Origin: an uncultured Collinsella sp.
GTDB lineage: Bacteria; Actinomycetota; Coriobacteriia; Coriobacteriales; Coriobacteriaceae
DNA: 13,896 nt
Direction of reading: 5' to 3'
Assembly (NCBI GenBank): GCA_900549355.1
Contig: UROA01000039.1
Coordinates: 1-13,896, forward strand
Under the pieces are notes generated by a model that did no database searches, had not been told where the DNA came from, and worked only from the letters and a program-made list of their open reading frames with translations. Numbering within the stretch: the stretch's first letter is position 1; the number at the start of each line of letters is the position of its first letter. Positions 13,084-13,896 of the stretch are shown in pieces. The translations under genes and the position numbers were made by a program.

Positions 13084-13469
13084 CAGCCGTCCTCCTTCTT
13101 CCGACGGACGTGCTGCGCAGCACCGTAGCCGTTCCGCATGGAGAGCTGCCTCGCCGCCAGCGGCCCCGTGAGCATATCGACCGTGAGCGGCACGGGAGAG
13201 GCCGTCCCGATTAGGGTAGTGGCGTCGCGACTCGGAAACGCGCCTCCGTCCTCCACGCGACGTCCCGACGTAACCCTCGCGAGCGCCCCAGCAATCGCCG
13301 ACAGATCGCATCCCATGTCCGGAAGCCCCGGCGCCCATGCCCGATTCCATACCGCACGCCTCCGCCCCTCTGACTCGAAACCCGCCCCGGCGCTCCTTGG
13401 ACGCGCAGGGTCGCACGCCGGCGGGCGGCCAGCAAGGGCCGCGACACTTTTTCGAGTTCTTCGCCCCAT
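13083..13469 (-). CDS. Doubtful or decayed ORF coupled to the helical protein gene
   Basis: Reads 128 residues from an ATG at 13469 without a good ribosome binding site. Its stop overlaps the next gene's start as TGATG, a classic translational coupling arrangement. The last ~37 residues (PVPLTVDMLTGPLAARQLSM and on to RRKKEDG) have strongly GC-rich third positions. The first half is Arg/Ala-rich with poor codon use. I therefore suspect the C-terminal remnant of a longer gene whose front has been deleted or frameshifted. The product is unrecognised. The plus-strand reading across 13138-13617 is less convincing. Confidence 0.3.
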   Translation of the reverse strand: MGRRTRKSVAALAGRPPACDPARPRSAGAGFESEGRRRAVWNRAWAPGLPDMGCDLSAIAGALARVTSGRRVEDGGAFPSRDATTLIGTASPVPLTVDMLTGPLAARQLSMRNGYGAAQHVRRKKEDG

Positions 13470-13627
13470 GCGCTCCGCGCGCGAACAACGCGAAAAACTG
13501 ACGTCGGGAGATTTCTACAACCACGCCCGACTTCGCTTCCTCCCTTGCCGGCGCGCCCGCGCTGCATGCGACTCACGCGACGCAAGGCACGCCACAGGGG
13601 CGGGCCTCAGAGTCTAAGGAGCAAGAC
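13470..13627. other. Stretch with no supported gene
   Basis: Very GC-rich sequence with open frames on both strands but no ribosome binding site, motif or convincing codon bias. AAGGAG at 13616-13621 serves the gene that follows. Confidence 0.4.
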
Positions 13628-13822
13628 ATGAACGACATGAAGGAAAAGGCGATGGGCGCGGTCAAGGCCTTCCTCGAGCGCAAGGGCTACGAGATCGTCG
13701 ACGAGGCCTGGCAGGGGCCCGAGGGCATCGGCGGGATCGACCTCGTGGCGGTGGACGAGGACGGGACCCTGGTCTTCGTCGACGCCACGGTGTTGATGTT
13801 CACTAAGAAGTGGTCCGAGTGA
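13628..13822 (+). CDS. Short YraN/UPF0102-like protein, probably C-terminally truncated
   Basis: 64 residues. KEKAMGAVKAFLERKGYEIVDEAWQ (about 5-29), then GGIDLVAVDEDGTLVFVDATV (35-55), resembles the N-terminal half of the YraN/UPF0102 endonuclease-like fold. That family has E-x-A-x2-YL-x2-KGY, then GEIDLIA and VFVEVK. Here GGIDLV keeps the Asp of the active-site region, while VFVDATV replaces E-V-K. The family runs to ~110-125 residues. After residue 55 the sequence changes to LMFTKKWSE and stops, suggesting a breakpoint near 13792. Start ATG 13628 follows AAGGAG (13616-13621) by six bases; an in-frame ATG at 13637 is less well placed. Confidence 0.6.
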   Translation: MNDMKEKAMGAVKAFLERKGYEIVDEAWQGPEGIGGIDLVAVDEDGTLVFVDATVLMFTKKWSE

Positions 13823-13896
13823 TCACTGGGAAATAAGCACCGTGAGCACGAAAAATTGAGCAGTTTAAGCAAGAGGGCCGCGCCCCGGGGACCGGG
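13823..13896. other. Right edge, AT-rich then GC-rich, unassigned
   Basis: Contains a 10-bp palindrome AGTGATCACT (13818-13827, overlapping the preceding stop codon) and an AT-richer stretch. A C/G run then reaches the window end. It could be the margin of another insertion or a promoter for a gene outside; nothing is identifiable. Confidence 0.3.

Larger units (their letters stand above)
8202..13896. mobile_element. Integrated element at the 3' end of guaA (one end in view)
   Basis: Starting at the guaA stop codon, the window holds a repeated attachment core, an array of short repeats, a repressor/excisionase/integrase switch, a MobC-like protein and an AbiE cargo. Site choice plus a tyrosine integrase with an N-terminal arm-binding-like region fit an integrative and mobilizable element or a relic of one. 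The far attachment site is not found before the window ends and no relaxase, coupling protein or transfer ATPase is visible, so size and transfer class are open. Confidence 0.75.

Noticed and set aside
13824..13835. Far attachment site of the element (CTGGGAAATAAG)
   Set aside because: It has an extra A compared with GTGGGAATAA and no guaA-downstream terminator follows, so the resemblance is weak.

Overview
The window looks like chromosome of a high-GC gut actinobacterium of class Coriobacteriia, most likely Collinsella or a close relative. This rests on codon use, the gene set and protein similarity recalled from memory, not on a search. The left half (about 1-8212) is core genome. The right half (from the guaA stop codon to the end of the window) looks like one end of an integrated mobile element.

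Left half. The first ~57 bases carry two perfect hairpins like the right end of an IS200/IS605-type insertion sequence, or the 3' end of a TnpB guide-RNA scaffold. They abut a maltose/alpha-glucoside PTS permease gene (EIICB) that has lost its first ~55 codons. Next come an intact GH4 6-phospho-alpha-glucosidase (glvA/malH type), the ribosome-associated ATPase ychF, and a small DUF1648 membrane protein. An unknown 129-residue protein and a 72-residue XRE regulator are divergent around a perfect 24-bp palindrome. A type I asparaginase follows on the minus strand, then guaA (GMP synthetase).

Right half. The 3' end of guaA is a known attachment site for Tn5801-like and related elements. Here its 12-bp end recurs 103 bp downstream, just before a strong terminator. 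Some 450 bp of gene-free DNA then hold repeats of an ACGGGAATAATT motif in both orientations, a second GTCGAAACTGCG family and three GTAC tetramers exactly 10 bp apart. I read this as the attachment region of the element.

Beyond it lies a compact switch: an XRE repressor on the minus strand and, divergent from it, an excisionase-like protein, a tyrosine integrase and a ribbon-helix-helix/MobC-like protein. Both promoters have 17-bp spacers. A GTAC-N6-GTAC operator sits inside each spacer, and a third lies just downstream of the excisionase start site.

The cargo is an AbiEi/AbiEii type IV toxin-antitoxin (abortive-infection) pair with its own inverted-repeat operator. After it come poorly resolved minus-strand ORFs and a shortened YraN/UPF0102-like protein. 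The other end of the element is not visible. The element appears to be mobilizable or integrative with a defence cargo, but no relaxase or transfer gene is recognisable here.
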